Shown here: positions 36,001-48,412 of the stretch, in pieces
Position numbering within the stretch: position 1 is the first letter of the stretch
Layout of the letters: every line of letters begins with the position of its first letter
Source of the DNA: Acanthaster planci
Lineage: Eukaryota > Echinodermata > Asteroidea > Valvatida > Acanthasteridae
Direction of reading: 5' to 3'
Length of the DNA stretch: 62,000 bases
NCBI RefSeq assembly: GCF_001949145.1
Contig: NW_019091436.1
Location: 204,485 to 266,484 of the forward strand
Position numbers and translations under genes: made by a program
The notes under the pieces: generated by a model
Database searches by the model: none
What the model saw: the letters and a program-made list of their open reading frames with translations, nothing else
What the model was told of the DNA's origin: nothing

Positions 36001-38876
36001 TGGTTGTGGCTTGAATGAAAATCAGGACACGGGGACTTTAACGATTACCTGTCACTAATATATTGTTTGTTCTGGTTGATTGAGGGTTGAGGTGTTTTTT
36101 TAGGGCAGACCGTAAACAAGAACATGCGCAAATGATCGTGCGTCATACGTGAACTTTTCAGGGCTTGGCATGGCACACTCAGTGCGGTAACACAGATCGA
36201 TTGATGTTACATGTAGCATGCGCGTGGGTCAACCAAAATCTGTAATATAGCAGACATTTAAAACTTTAAGTGAGGTAGATGCTCCGATTGTGGATAAACA
36301 CATCCCTTACAAACAAGCGTCATATCCAGACTTATTACCTTTCCAACTCATTCCACCATTAAGGCATGATAGTGTGCACTGTGTGGGGCTATGATTTAAA
36401 AGGCTATCATTCTTGCAGTACGTTAATCGCGAAACTATTTGAGGAATTTGTCTATATTCAGATACCCGGCTAAAAACAAGTTTTCCTCTAGCTACAGTAA
36501 GCAGGATTCTAATGTTGACGGTGAAACTAATCAGGTTTACTATTTATACTTATATTTAAGGGTACAGCGTGGATTTATCTCACGTGGATCTCATATCATC
36601 TATTTGGGGTTTGAACCGGGGACATTGCGACTTATGCATTAGAACAATTCTTAAAATGTATTTCAACTTCAAGTGTACATAGAAATCATCCTTCCAAAAC
36701 AATTCTGTGCAAACTGAATTTTTAGCATAAAAAGTAAACCTGAGACCGAGAAAGGTGCAAGATAGAATACACGAAAATTGTATTTCATTTCTGTGTTTCT
36801 TCGGCAAAACTTTACACAACAAGTGTTGAACGTTTAATTAGCAATTTTTAATAGTTTTCTCTGTAAATCCAATCCTTACTTCGGAATAAACTAAATCAAC
36901 AACGAAAACCACATCCTCAAATCAGAAATAATCCTTATTGTAATTTAAGGCATTGGGCCAAAATCTGCTGGTCTGAAACTAGAGGTAACCTTATGTTCTT
37001 CACTTTCCTCCTCCATGGCAAATGTTCACAACTAATGAAACGGGCTGGCTTTTAAAAGTCATGCAGTAAAATGACTGACCGCCCATAGCACTTCGAACCT
37101 TTACAAAAATTTTGGCCTCACCTCTAAGGATAATATTTTGTATGCCTATATTTTATCTATTGGCGTTTAAACCTTCACGACTTATACAAATCTACATGTA
37201 GTTCTAATTCAACCACACGCAGACTGACAGTACCACCCGTAAACTCGTTGCCTCTGGCTGTTATCTGTCAACATCAACTTGTCCGTTACAGTCAGTCAAA
37301 TTGCCAATTTTGCGATGAAAAACAAACAACGACGAAATATCATCCCACCATACTGCGTCTCGGGCTGCTAGACGTAGAGGGGGGACCCGCTATTTACACA
37401 AATCGACTGCAAGGAAATTGATAATGAAATTAATTATTAATGAAGAATTAACATGACCGTTGCGCTTGCCTCCTCCCCTAAGAATTCGAAAATATATACA
37501 AAAGGAAAAAAGGGGGAAGTGAAAGAAATAAAAAAGCAAAAAGAAAAACAAAGACATGAAAGGGGATGAAAATTACTACTCTGCTTAATAAAAACATAAA
37601 TTTACCCCCTCTAGCCACTGATATTATTGTGTATCATTTATTAGCTGATGAGTGCCTTTCCTCCATGAAAATTTTCCCCACGAAAAAAGTGGCGTGCCCT
37701 GGCAGAAAAAATCCTGGCGACGCCTGTAAGTACCAGTATATAGCATTTTATTGAATAGTAAGTCGGCAGATGTTTTTCTCTCCAAAGTACAACCTAAAAC
37801 TTCTGATACCACATGTGCTTCTGGAGCGCAATAATGTCCTTTAAGCGGCTAAAAGAATCAATCTCGATCCGCGTCCTTCCAAGAAATCGTCTCTAATTGT
37901 TGACAGGATACAGGATATGATGAATTAATCAAGATGTCCCCCCTCTCGTGATACATCATCATGTAGACAGTGGTTCTCAACCATGCATGCAATATTCTTC
38001 CGACCATTGAAAGGATTATTTCATACGCAGGTGTCCCAACCCCCACATTTCTTATTTCATTTCTTATATGGGAAAAAATGGGGGGGGGGGCATTTCTCAT
38101 AATGCCCCCCCTGGGACACGTTGCCCTTTCTCAAGAAATGAGAGCGTCGACACTTGAGTCTAAGAAACGGTACCAGCATCTTCCTTGGGGTAGGATTCTG
38201 TCATGACTAAAAAAAGGGAAAATAGCCCAACATTTTAGAAAAATAACATACTACCCCCTTCCCGAAGGTAAACCTTGAAACGCAATATAGGAATTCCCCG
38301 TCGTATTTCTTGGAATGGTTGCTGACGTAGAATCGATCAACCCTGGAGTTATTTTTGATACATTGCCCGTTTCCCCTTCAATTAACATCCGTCCTGAATC
38401 TTGAAACAGACAGCAGTGATTCCCATCCTGTGGTGAAAGCTTCAAGTTTTTTTTCTGAGAATTTCCAAATGAGAGAGTACGATGGTAAAGGTAGCCACGG
38501 GGGACAGAAAACTGCATAAAATGAAAGAAAGAAAACAGCGATTTCAGGACGAACTGAGGGTATAGATCTTTCAAATTCAGGAAACTTCTGTGCAGAAACT
38601 ACATTACGGGAAAAGGACGGAGTGCAGACTTCTGGTCAAACCTCGAATTCCACTGTAAAAGTACACTGGGGTTTATCACACCATCGGCTCTTTCGATCCG
38701 TACGGATTGGCACGGGCCTTTTCATTGAGTAAATTGAACTTTCCTATCAGGGAAACATTTCGAACAAACAGTAGCAGCCCCCCCCCGGAGGGGCAAGGCG
38801 CCTGAAACGAAGACACAGTTTACACCTACATTTCAGAATCTACGAGCTCTGATGTGGTTGGTCGTAAAGCCCAGTC

Positions 38877-38960
38877 CCTTGTGGCGCAACGGATGAAGGC
38901 TGCTTGAGCATCCTGAGCTAATTTTTTGGGGGGTGGGGGGGGATTGAATCCCAGTCTGAG
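38877..38960 (+). repeat. tRNA-derived SINE remnant
   Basis: TGGCGCAACGG at 38882-38892 fits the polymerase III A box, and GGATTGAATCC at 38941-38951 is a near B box, 59 bases downstream. No cloverleaf can be drawn across the intervening T and G runs, so this is not a functional tRNA gene. An 11-C run and a hAT-like GGGTACACCGCT end follow it. Confidence 0.35.
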
Positions 38961-39889
38961 CCCCCCCCCCCACGAAATATCCTGGGTACACCGCTACAAA
39001 CGTGTAGCACTGAAGTGATTAAGAAATTGATACTGGCAGATCTATTGGGCAGAGGGATAACGGGGGCCATTGCCCTCCCAAAGAGAGCATTTTTTGGTTT
39101 GGTAAGAGAGAAAACGATTTTTGGACTGAACTCTTTAAATTTATGAATTCAGTATGAATGTTTTGAACTAAGTGTCACACCGTGCACATGACATAATCCC
39201 CTTCACCCTCAAGAAGTCATAAAAACCTGTTTTCAGATTCCAGTGGTAATGAAGGGGGGGTACAAACCCAAATAATGGATACATTGATCTACATCTATTC
39301 CTTAAGACTGAGGCTATTTTCGTTCTGTCGCCGTTCTATCAAAACCATGGACCGTTGGAGGGTTCATGCACACCCATATTTCTGTCACCAGAGCTGCCAT
39401 TTGTTAATCTTTAAAGTTTATTTATGAAGATTAATGAACCGCAATCTTCGTGTGACACCCACATGGGCTGAGTTCTGTCCCTCCCGAATGATACCCAGAA
39501 AGAAAGCCGAGGTGACCTCCAAGTTTCCTTTATTTACGATTTTTCACCCGACGTGTGCAATATAGGACGCATCAATCACGCTAGACGTACCCTCCACGAA
39601 TTTGAAAAGTGTGTGCGGTATATCCGATGAGGCGCAACTATGAGTACGTTCGAGTAGCTTCCGGGGGTTGCTCGGGTTCAACCTCACTCTGGCTTCTTTG
39701 ACACATAATACACATTGCTTCCCCGGTCAGGGTTGCCCAGTGGAATCTATTTGAACGCACCGATTGTATCGAATTGCATACTCGGACAGTTGTGGTTTGC
39801 TGAAGATGTCACATGGCAATCTCTCAGCCAATCGGTGATGAAAGGACTGTGCAGTGATTTCAACTCTGTCTACGTGCGCTGCTGTGTCG

Positions 39890-39896
39890 TATAAAA
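39890..39896 (+). promoter_or_regulatory. TATA box of the PRSS23-like gene
   Basis: TATAAAA lies about 205 bases before the start codon at 40101. Transcription would be expected to begin about 25-30 bases downstream, giving a 5' UTR of about 180 bases with no intron. The leader contains at least one upstream ATG. Inferred from position and consensus only. Confidence 0.5.
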
Positions 39897-40100
39897 CCAC
39901 TGGTCCAATCAGATTTCCTTGAACGAACGGATTTGGCGAGAACTTGCAGGAAAAAATAACTCAGTGAGTCAGAAATGTCACAGTGAGTGCACGGACTGTG
40001 GACACCATTGACACTGTGCTCACGTGTTTACAACTCCGCTTGACAAGCTGGTTGTTTGCATCTCCGTATCAACAATCCTGGAGCTTGTATCTGCATCAAC

Positions 40101-41702
40101 ATGGCTCATTGGAAGTTACAAGTCCTTCTCCTCTCGATCATAATCACTTTGCTTTTTGCAGTATCAGTTGCAGCAGCATCCAATAAGGTGAAATTGGACG
40201 AAATCAATTCCAAAACCAAAGACAAATCTTCATCAGTAATGCATTCCCAACTGCAACAGTTAATGAGGAAGCAATCGTTATTTATTTGGGATGATGACCG
40301 AGGCCTGTTGAAATTGGTGCCACCACATGCCATTGGGCATTTAGATATTACCGACATTCCATCACTTCAACGGAGATCAAGTAACACTCTGAGAATCACT
40401 CGGAGTGCCAAAAAGAGGAAACAGGGGAGAAAACGCCAGAGGAGGAAACGGAACCGGCACAGACTGGGCAGCGAGAACCAGCGAGTCACTGAGGAGACGA
40501 CTCCGGTGAATGGACGTGTGGAGTCCCAAGCAGAAACGATGCAACCTGTTTCTCCTATTGCGCACAAGACGCAGCACGTGCAGAGGAAAATGTCACCCTC
40601 ACAACCGACCCAAGTGAGGCGGGACAGTGATCATCAAAGGTTGGTCCCTCAACCTCTCGACAAGTACCAGGGGCAGTCACCGAAAATGACAGCAATAGGG
40701 ACGGTGACATTCTCGCCCAATACAGCAGATTTCACTCCATCCACAGTGACAGTTCCAACCATCTCCCCAGGTGTAAACAGAGACAAGAGTGGTATGAGAA
40801 ATGATCAGACTCGGACAGCAGAAGTTTCTAATGTTCAACTTGCAGATAGCACTGATCAGCGTTTTATCAATCACGTTATCCGACGCAAACCTCCCTACAA
40901 CAACGTGGTTCGTTTATCTCTTGGTTGCACAGGTACACTTATTAGTCCAATACACGTATTAACGGCAGCTCACTGCTTACATGACGGAGTAACTTTCCGG
41001 CTAAACGCCTACAGGTCGCAAGTTGAAGTTCCGTCCTCGCACGGATTTAGCTTACATCGGATTAGCATGATCCGTGTTCCCACGGGCTGGATTAAGTCGG
41101 CTAGACCGCGCCGTGTCAACAGTGATGCATTTCGGGCTATTCACGACTACGCAATCGTCACCATGTTGACGGAAATTACAGGCGAGCGGCAGTTCCCGCG
41201 CTTTGGCGTCCGTGGCAACAGCGTCATCTCCAATCCGAAATTCACTGGTTTCCCGTCGGACAGGCAAAGCCAGATGTGGGAGACGAGTTGCCCATTGGAT
41301 GGAAATTCTGACGTAGTCCTAGGAGGCAACCTCTTATTGGCTGACTGCCGAGCGTCTCCCGGGAATTCAGGCTCTGCAGTGTTTGTAACTACTCTTGATA
41401 CCGGTAACCCTGCGTCAACAGACCCTCGTCCTAACAACCGGCGTATTGCAGGACTGGTATCCAACTCAATGTTGGTGAACAGGCAGGGTCGATCCAAATT
41501 AAAAACTCGCGTGACGGTCATTAATATTATAACGAAGCGAAAAAGAAAAACAATATGTGCAATGATAGGCAGAGAGGATCATTACACAATTGGGGAGTCA
41601 AGGTACCATACAGTGGAGTCCTGTGCCGATATGATAGATAATGGTAGAAGCGACAGGAACCCCTTTGAAACTCTTCACGTGCATAGACTTTACAATCACT
41701 GA
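40101..41702 (+). CDS. PRSS23: Secreted serine protease, PRSS23/35-like (S1 family)
   Basis: A 533-residue secreted trypsin-fold protein in one exon. The frame is open upstream, but the first ATG is at 40101, in good context, and is followed by a signal peptide (about residues 5-26). A long linker carries a very basic block (about residues 104-121, RxxKR-like), a possible proprotein-convertase site. The protease domain begins near residue 265: TAAHC gives catalytic His291, HDYAIV gives Asp349 and SPGNSGSAVF gives Ser423. The serine motif is GNSGS, not the trypsin GDSGG. PRSS23 and PRSS35 depart from GDSGG in a similar way, and bacterial glutamyl endopeptidases use GNSGS. All three catalytic residues are present, so activity is plausible, unlike PRSS35, where the serine is lost. 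Vertebrate PRSS23 is a conserved secreted or nuclear protease with poorly known substrates. Confidence 0.88.
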   Translation: MAHWKLQVLLLSIIITLLFAVSVAAASNKVKLDEINSKTKDKSSSVMHSQLQQLMRKQSLFIWDDDRGLLKLVPPHAIGHLDITDIPSLQRRSSNTLRITRSAKKRKQGRKRQRRKRNRHRLGSENQRVTEETTPVNGRVESQAETMQPVSPIAHKTQHVQRKMSPSQPTQVRRDSDHQRLVPQPLDKYQGQSPKMTAIGTVTFSPNTADFTPSTVTVPTISPGVNRDKSGMRNDQTRTAEVSNVQLADSTDQRFINHVIRRKPPYNNVVRLSLGCTGTLISPIHVLTAAHCLHDGVTFRLNAYRSQVEVPSSHGFSLHRISMIRVPTGWIKSARPRRVNSDAFRAIHDYAIVTMLTEITGERQFPRFGVRGNSVISNPKFTGFPSDRQSQMWETSCPLDGNSDVVLGGNLLLADCRASPGNSGSAVFVTTLDTGNPASTDPRPNNRRIAGLVSNSMLVNRQGRSKLKTRVTVINIITKRKRKTICAMIGREDHYTIGESRYHTVESCADMIDNGRSDRNPFETLHVHRLYNH

Positions 41703-44122
41703 ACCATCCCTATTGCCCGTAATAATTATGTGATCGATTGGCTTCAATACAAGTGTTTCTCTTGCCAAAGTTCATTGAACCGTCAAATCCGTTTTTCAGT
41801 CAGACTTTCTTCTTGACAACATCAGAGATCCAAAATAAGCCAAACTTAATTTTTTCAACGACCCTTGTTCGTTATTCTGTTGGGTATTTTCCCTTTTGCA
41901 CATTTAGATGGAGTAAATAACAAAACAGCCAGTAGTCCTCTACGTCACCCGTTGTCGATGAAATTTTAATAACGCGTAATAATTTGGCGCTTCAGCCCAC
42001 GTTTTAAAAGAATGTTTCGAATCAACATAGGTTGTAGTTCATGCCAGGTCATTCTTTGTTCAAACGTGAGAGAAAAAATAGCATACCTCCCGGGGGTGGG
42101 GAGTTCCCCACACGCCTGCCACTAACCTACCCCCACTGGATACGTTAATGACAGCACGTAGCCAATTCGCAGAAGATCAAACTTATGGCATCACTTAAGG
42201 TAAAAAAAATGTTGGCTTTGATTTATGGAACGAAGTGTTTATTTGACTAGCCTCACAAGATGAAGATATCTGTCTACCACTGCCAGTAAATTTCGGAACC
42301 GCGACATAATTTCCCGTTATTTATGACCCATAAACATTGGTAAACGAAACTGGCCGAGTGCCGCGGTCCAATTCATCAGCTTACTCGCACACTTAACCTT
42401 GCATGTAAGAATATAGCCGATTCCCCAACAGAAAGGTGAGGTGCATTGCAGGAGCCTCTTTTTGACAGCCCAAATTTTTGTCCGAAGCTTAAATCAAATG
42501 AAGCCTGCAGAATTGTGTTTCTTGTAAAGTTAAAAACAGACTCTGAAGTGTATTTAATGTAATAATCTCCCTTCCCAAATATTATGAAGTCCAGGTAGGA
42601 AAGGATGGAATGTTTTCGTCTCTGGGTTCTAACTTCAGATTGATGCAGAAATATCTAAGATGGTGGTACAGTGTAATTCTTAATTGCGTGATTGCACGGA
42701 TAACACGGATAATATGCGTTGATATGAAACGGCATTTTACCCTAAAATGTGGCTCTGCGTCATCTCATAAATGTCTTGTATAATGACTTGAATATTTGAC
42801 TTTTGATCAGCCTATCAAATCCATAAGTTCCAAGAAAGTTTTTGCCGATATCAAAACGTATGAATGTTGAGTGCTTTCCTTACAAACTTCAGACCATTAT
42901 GGTGGCAAGTAGTTCAAGAGTTGAATGAATGAATTTTAGTACCGATCCCCTCTAAATTACATTTACATTGAATTCTTTGATTTGCTTTCCGAAACGATCA
43001 AGCCATAATTCTGTCATAACACTTATACATAAAGTGATATATATGTACATATAGAATTTAACACATTAAACCTAATTCCTGATATTATATAGAAATCACC
43101 TTCATTGTTAACATCTCATTTGTGCTTGTGTCTTGAATTATACAAATAGTTAAAGTGAATTTCAGTTCTTCTGGCTGCACAGTAACTTTTCTTTTGCCTT
43201 GTGGAGGACCAAACTCTAAGGATCACCTTTGGATGTCCCCGCAAGTGAGAAACCGTGTAACGTCAACATTTAAGGGGAAGCATGGCCTCAAAACTGAAGC
43301 GTACAGGGGTTTGTGGCTTAATGAGGAAAAATGGATAAAATATTGAAAATTTTTAAGGGTTTCTTCACATTTGAACAGAGCAATCGGCTGATGGCGTTTC
43401 CAAATTGAAAATTGTACCCAAAGTATCGCAAATAAATATACATTTCTACAATATGTAGACACAAGTTACAGACACACGATCAATACACCCACTAAAGGTT
43501 TCTGGAAGTGCAGCCATGAGCATTGTAGGACCTGTGCAGTTAAATCAGAGCCTTGTGTTGGGCTCGTCAACTGTGCGTAACGGAGACTGGGCTGTTTTAC
43601 CACCAAAGGCGTTTAAACGTGAGGTACTCTCTGAATTCCAAACTCTTTTGGATTTACACCAAGTCGCTGAAAGGAAAAAGAGAATGGGTGGGTGTAGTCT
43701 CATTTTTACTATACATGTACAAACTACCAGAAAAAAGACTAAAAGGCACAATGTCGTCTTGCCAATAACTGCCTGCATGCGCAGATCAAATCACAATATT
43801 CACATCCCCAATTCTGTGCTATGAAAGCATTTTGTAGCTCGCGGATTGGAAGGTTAGTAAAAGGTATGATGGAAATTACGAACTTATCCGATTCTCAGAT
43901 AGTCTTAGAGTTGTCCAGTGAAGTTAAGTACTGGTATTATTTTTATTGCAGGATTCCAAGGTGGCCACTTTGAGTCATTATTACCTTTTGTATTGAGTAT
44001 TATGTCCTAACCAAGGCCTTGCAAAGCTGGGCAATATAAAATGAGTTTTTAGCTCTCATACAGGGTTTGATTCCTGTAAATGGTTGTCGCAAGATACAAT
44101 GTGCATTATCGACAATCTGTGC
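41703..44122. other. Gene-free interval
   Basis: AT-rich sequence without supported exons. Near 42087-42145 lies a C/G-rich block ending in ACTGGATACGTTAATG, similar to hAT-type element ends. On the minus strand an AATAAA at 43947-43942 is 176 bases beyond the stop of lectin A and is a reasonable poly(A) signal for it. Confidence 0.45.
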
Positions 44123-44802
44123 TTACTTATCGGGGGCGGAAGTGCAGCCATGATGAATGCTGGTTGCATGGCTACATATTGCGAGGAGTTTCATCTCACA
44201 TGGCAGGTCATTCCATGTTCCGAACACAGAGTATACCTCAGCACAGTTCTCATTTCCTCCGTAGTTATCAGGTTGTAGGTAGTTTCTAACTTCCCAATTC
44301 CTGTACTCCACTTCGTCAACGCCGTCGAGACACACCCACGTGCCTTTAAAAAAAAACAAGTGACGTGGATTTGGACATCAACCGAACAGTTACTTATGAA
44401 AAGTGACGAGAGTTTTGTTTATTTTTTGCCGAATTTGTGCATGTCTATGTACATGTATATCACTTTCAGATAATAAAGTAGTAATTTCAACAAACCTTCT
44501 TTCCGAAGGTCATTGCAATTGACCCAGAAGTCTGATTGCGTTAGGAGCAGGAGGAAACCAGTCTCCTCGTCAGACTGTGGTACGACCAAGACACCTCCCA
44601 TCTGGACGCACTCATCTTTGGCTTCGAACCATGTCAGTTCCTCCATGACGGCTTGGTAGCATTTACCACCCCACTGGATCCAAGGAGGAGAATGACACGC
44701 CCTTCGACGACCACTGGCGACCTTACACATCTCGTTACCACCAATGCATCCAGCAATCACATGAAAGCTCATCAAGCTAAAGATGAAAAATTTGGGAGAC
44801 AT
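44123..44802 (-). CDS. C-type lectin A (2 exons, QPD motif)
   Basis: Join of 44802-44496 and 44343-44123 (minus), 175 residues; the donor is G followed by GTTTGT and the acceptor is TTTAAAG. The signal peptide is about residues 1-18, followed by one C-type lectin domain. Canonical cysteines are Cys36/Cys48 (long-form pair), Cys65/Cys159 and Cys136/Cys151. The calcium/sugar site reads QPD at 126-128 and WND at 146-148, so calcium-dependent galactose-type binding is predicted. In place of the usual WIGL and WxW the protein has WVNC (Cys96) and WVC (Cys107), adding a cysteine pair in the loop region. Cys26 and Cys169 outside the core could link chains. The protein is secreted, with probable roles in glycan recognition, immunity or matrix. 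The tandem paralogue lies at 47241-47876 with the same intron position and an identical second-exon length of 221 bases. Confidence 0.9.
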
Positions 44803-47240
44803 CTTCTAACCTGACTTGTGTCTAGTGATTAGATGTTTAAAGTAGAGTTCCGGCAAAATGTTTTTAAAGCGTAAGGCATAATAACGTCAGAGACCCTTTG
44901 TGTATCACAAGATATAGTCAATGATAATTTACCTTGTAACCGCTAACGTTAAGACCATTTAACTTACTTCCATTCCTTCTGTATAGTTGCCAAGGAGACA
45001 CCAGTACACGAATGGATCCACTTAGTAGAGAACTCCTTTATCAGAGACAAATTTCATGCACGCGCGTCCTACAAGTAAAAATCAATCAAATTTCCAACCC
45101 GTACCACATCAAACCTCTCATTGTGAAATTATCACGTCCTTGAAAATAATAATGCAATTGAAGATTATAATCGGTTGCTTTATTTATCCAGTTCGCACAT
45201 CTACAGAGCTCCTCTTCCCCCCCACATCACAAATCCTGAATTATCTTGAAAGATGCTTCAGAATACGTTGATCAAAAATCTTTTTTTAAAGGGAGCGGTG
45301 GTACCTGTATCCACCAACTTCACGGGTGCGTGTCATACCATCGTCATCATGTACTACCGATTATAGCCATACACCTGCTGCTCCTAGAGCTTTCCCTGCT
45401 CCTCTGGCAAAGACGGATCCAGAACCAAATTTTTTGTTGGGGGGTCAAACTGTTTTATGGGGGGGGGGCAAAACTTGGACCATTTTTTTAATGTAACCTT
45501 TTAAGGCCTTTCTGAGGAGGAGGCTACTTTAGGGACTTTTTACGCGCTTTTGGAAGGAAGGAAAATGAACTAGACCGAAAGCCTATTTACTGTTCTAAAA
45601 TAAATTTGGCCTTTTATTTATTTTGGGGAGGGGTGGCCCCCATTGGCCCCCTGCATCCACCCTTAGCCTGTTGCTGTTATTGACATTGTTGATCCACGTG
45701 ATGATGGGGTTAGGGAGTAGCAGCCAATAGCTTACACTGAACTATAACTGTACCGGGGTGGGGTTACAGTAAAGCCCATAATGAGTTGAGATGAGAGACA
45801 ACTGTCACGCTGTCTCATTCTCCTGAAGTACTACTTTACCAGAATCGATGATAAGGGTCCAGTTATAAAGCCCGAAATGGGAGTGTAGGTCGGCTTGAAC
45901 AGTTGGATAACGACTTAGGGTGGGGCTTGTATAGCTTGGGGTGTTCCACCTGTGAAAGGGGAAGGACCACTATGGAGAGATAGTCTAGCAACTTGAGTTT
46001 GTTGGACGCTGAGTTAATGGAAAGCATAGTTGGAAGACTGGCGAAAATTTATGTCTATCCTAAACGCTGGCAAAAGAGCTTCCTTATTAAACACATTCCT
46101 CAGACAGAAATTCAATCAATTTATTTTAGAAAGAACAACACTGAAGACTATGGAGCAAACACTGATTATAAGACAGAATAACGTACACGTGGGACTGAAT
46201 TTCAACAGTCAGTGACTTGTAATTACAAGATAATTCTTAGATTTTCAATGTGGATGCGGAAAACTCCGGACAACTGTCTGGGATACACCATGTACTTTCC
46301 TATGGGAAAATGGTTATTGAGTGGAGACTAGTCTTCATACCTTGTGGAAGCGTCCTCCGATGAATGTCAGACTTTCCTTGGAAAGAAATATTTCTGAGCC
46401 ACGATTATAGCCTTTATTCAAGAGGGTTTCTCCCCCAGCGTGTTGTGTAAAAAATTGCCTACCCGACCTAAGATTTTTCAAAGTAATCTTTAATTAACAG
46501 CTTAAACCACGGCCCAAGACCGTCATGCCCCACAGGTGCACTCAAACACAAATAGTTGTTCAAAACTATCAAAGGCCTAAAATCATGGCTGATCGACCGA
46601 ACCTGTTTCACAAGATTGTTGGAAAAATTTCTAACGCTCTTCAATATTCGATCTAAGTTCTACGACGAGCTGTAATGTGCTTTCCTCCAGCAGTGACAAA
46701 GTAAATTTTTAATTTCATGAATACACGTTATACTGCAGAATGCCACTTCACATTGGGCAATGCGCACAGTTTGCACTGCAACATCGAATTTTTGGGACAA
46801 TTAGCATTATACAAGTTTGTATTCAATATGAACTGTAATAATTTAAACAGTAAATTCTTGTTTTTAAATTGCCCTCTTTAAAACGTAATAAATTCCATTT
46901 GATAATTTGCGGTGTGTAATTGATTTATCGGTGTACGTTGAACAATGGAACGGTTGAATATACATGTAGGGCCTATCAGATTGATTTTAGTTAATGTGAT
47001 CGCAGGTTTGTGACAATAGGCCTAATTAAAGTATTTATTCCTCTGCCTTTTTGTGACAAAGTGTGTCTTAAACAGGGCAGGATATAATGGTAGTAAGGAG
47101 TGTTAGTTTCCAGAAACGATCGACCAAAGGGCTTGTTGTCAACATTTTTGTCTACATATGCTCAGCAGGATCAGATTGAAGTATCCACAATAAATTGTCG
47201 GCTCTTGATATTGACGGTATACTCCCAGTCCATGTTGAAA
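44803..47240. other. Interval between the lectin paralogues
   Basis: No coding exon seen. It includes the G-rich hAT-type MITE at 45411-45666. The rest is AT-rich. An AATAAA on the minus strand at 47039-47034 lies about 200 bases beyond the stop of lectin B and fits its poly(A) signal. Confidence 0.45.
45411..45666. mobile_element. hAT-type MITE copy 1 (GGATCCAGAACC end)
   Basis: Begins CAAAGACGGATCCAGAACC followed by a T-rich tract and GTTGGGGGG, and ends with the roughly complementary CCCCCTGCATCCACCC. The body (GTAACCTTTTAAGGCCTTTC, then GAGGAGGAGGCTA and TTGGAAGGAAGG-type blocks) is found again at 48620-48815 and its end again at 29359. It has no coding capacity. A target duplication is not clear. 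Confidence 0.55.
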
Positions 47241-47876
47241 TTACTGAAAGAGCCTAGAGGCACAGCGATGGTAAAGGCTAGTTTGACCTTTGCATATTGC
47301 TGTTAAGTTCTCATCACATGTGAAATCATTCCATTTCCCAGACGGAAAGTAGACCTCAGCACAACGCTCGTTTAGTCCTTGGTACTTATCAGGTTGGTGT
47401 GAGAGGGCGTCCCAATTCCTGTAGTCAACTTCATCGATGCCATCGTGACAAATCCAATTACCTGTTAAAATGTACACCACGAGAAAAATTAAAAAGATGT
47501 AGGAAAATAAACAATCGCATTATTTGATTGGCTGACTTTAAAAAAATGAATTCCGAACTTTCCATATCAACAAACCTTCTTCCTGAAGGTCATCGCAATT
47601 AATCCAAAACCTGGGTGCCATCAGCCGTAGGAGCAATTCAGTTTCCTCGTCAGACTGTGGTACGACCAAGACACTTCCCATCTTGACGCATTCATCTTTT
47701 GCTTCAAACCATGTCATTTTCTTCATGATAGCTTTGTAGCACTTGCCTCCCCACTTGATCCAAGTAGGAGGACACGCCCCTCTCCGACCGATGGCTGCCT
47801 TACACATCTCGTTACCACCAGTGCATCCAGTCATCAGGCATATCAGGCCAAAGATGAACCATTTGGGCACCATCAT
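47241..47876 (-). CDS. C-type lectin B (2 exons, QPD motif)
   Basis: Join of 47876-47576 and 47461-47241 (minus), 173 residues. The donor GTTTGT and acceptor TTTTAACAG are in the same place and phase as in lectin A. The signal peptide is about residues 1-17. The lectin domain has the canonical cysteines, QPD at 123-125 and WND at 144-146, so galactose-type, calcium-dependent binding is predicted. It shares with A the extra cysteine pair (WINC Cys94, WIC Cys105) and the free outer cysteines near 25 and 167. Start choice: an ATG at 47924 would add 16 polar residues before the signal peptide. 47876 or 47873 matches the N terminus of A better, and 47876 is used here. This is a clear tandem duplicate of lectin A, similar along its whole length. 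Confidence 0.9.
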
Positions 47877-48412
47877 CTCTATCCCAACGAAACTGGTGTA
47901 TGTTGATGCAAGCTCCCTTTTCATATCGTTCTCGTTGGCAAAAGTTTTACTTAGTTTTACCTATGGTTATTGATCGACGAATTCAGTACTGCATGGATGG
48001 AACGCCTTGTGTCTTCGCGTCTTGTCTGATTGTGACATATACAGCCTTCTGGATGCTGTCCTGCTCTACTGAATATAATTCAAATCTTATAAATTCACTG
48101 AATAGTGTTGCCTGGGAAACAGTACGCCATTGAGCTACTCATTGAAAAGAGGCCAATTTCGTGCGGTTCACTTAAAGTGAAAATTCAATTAAATCGAGAC
48201 AAGGCATCTTTAACAATTGTGCCGTTGTCAGGCACGGTGGCGTCGTTGAGGTTTGAACCGCATTGAGATGAACAGGAGATATGCAAAACGAAAAATTGGC
48301 AGAAATGGGTTTTTTGTTTTATTTTCTTACTTTAGTGACTGCAGCAGCTTGAGAATTCCTGCAGGTTTTAATCTTGTAATATCAACCCCTCCTTTCCCCT
48401 CAATCATATATA

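Larger units (their letters stand above)
31572..39889. other. 8-kb gene-free interval
   Basis: No coding exon supported. It contains a clean hAT-type MITE at 32790-33043, several G/C runs of about 10 (34478-34487, 38080-38090, 38961-38971), TE-end-like sequences near 35360 and 37725, and a tRNA-like SINE remnant near 38880. A stretch at 32580-32640 resembles the element family at 48413. Confidence 0.5.

Noticed and set aside
40056-40100. Upstream extension of the PRSS23-like protein
   Set aside because: The frame starts at TTG, has no ATG, and the signal peptide begins directly at the ATG at 40101.
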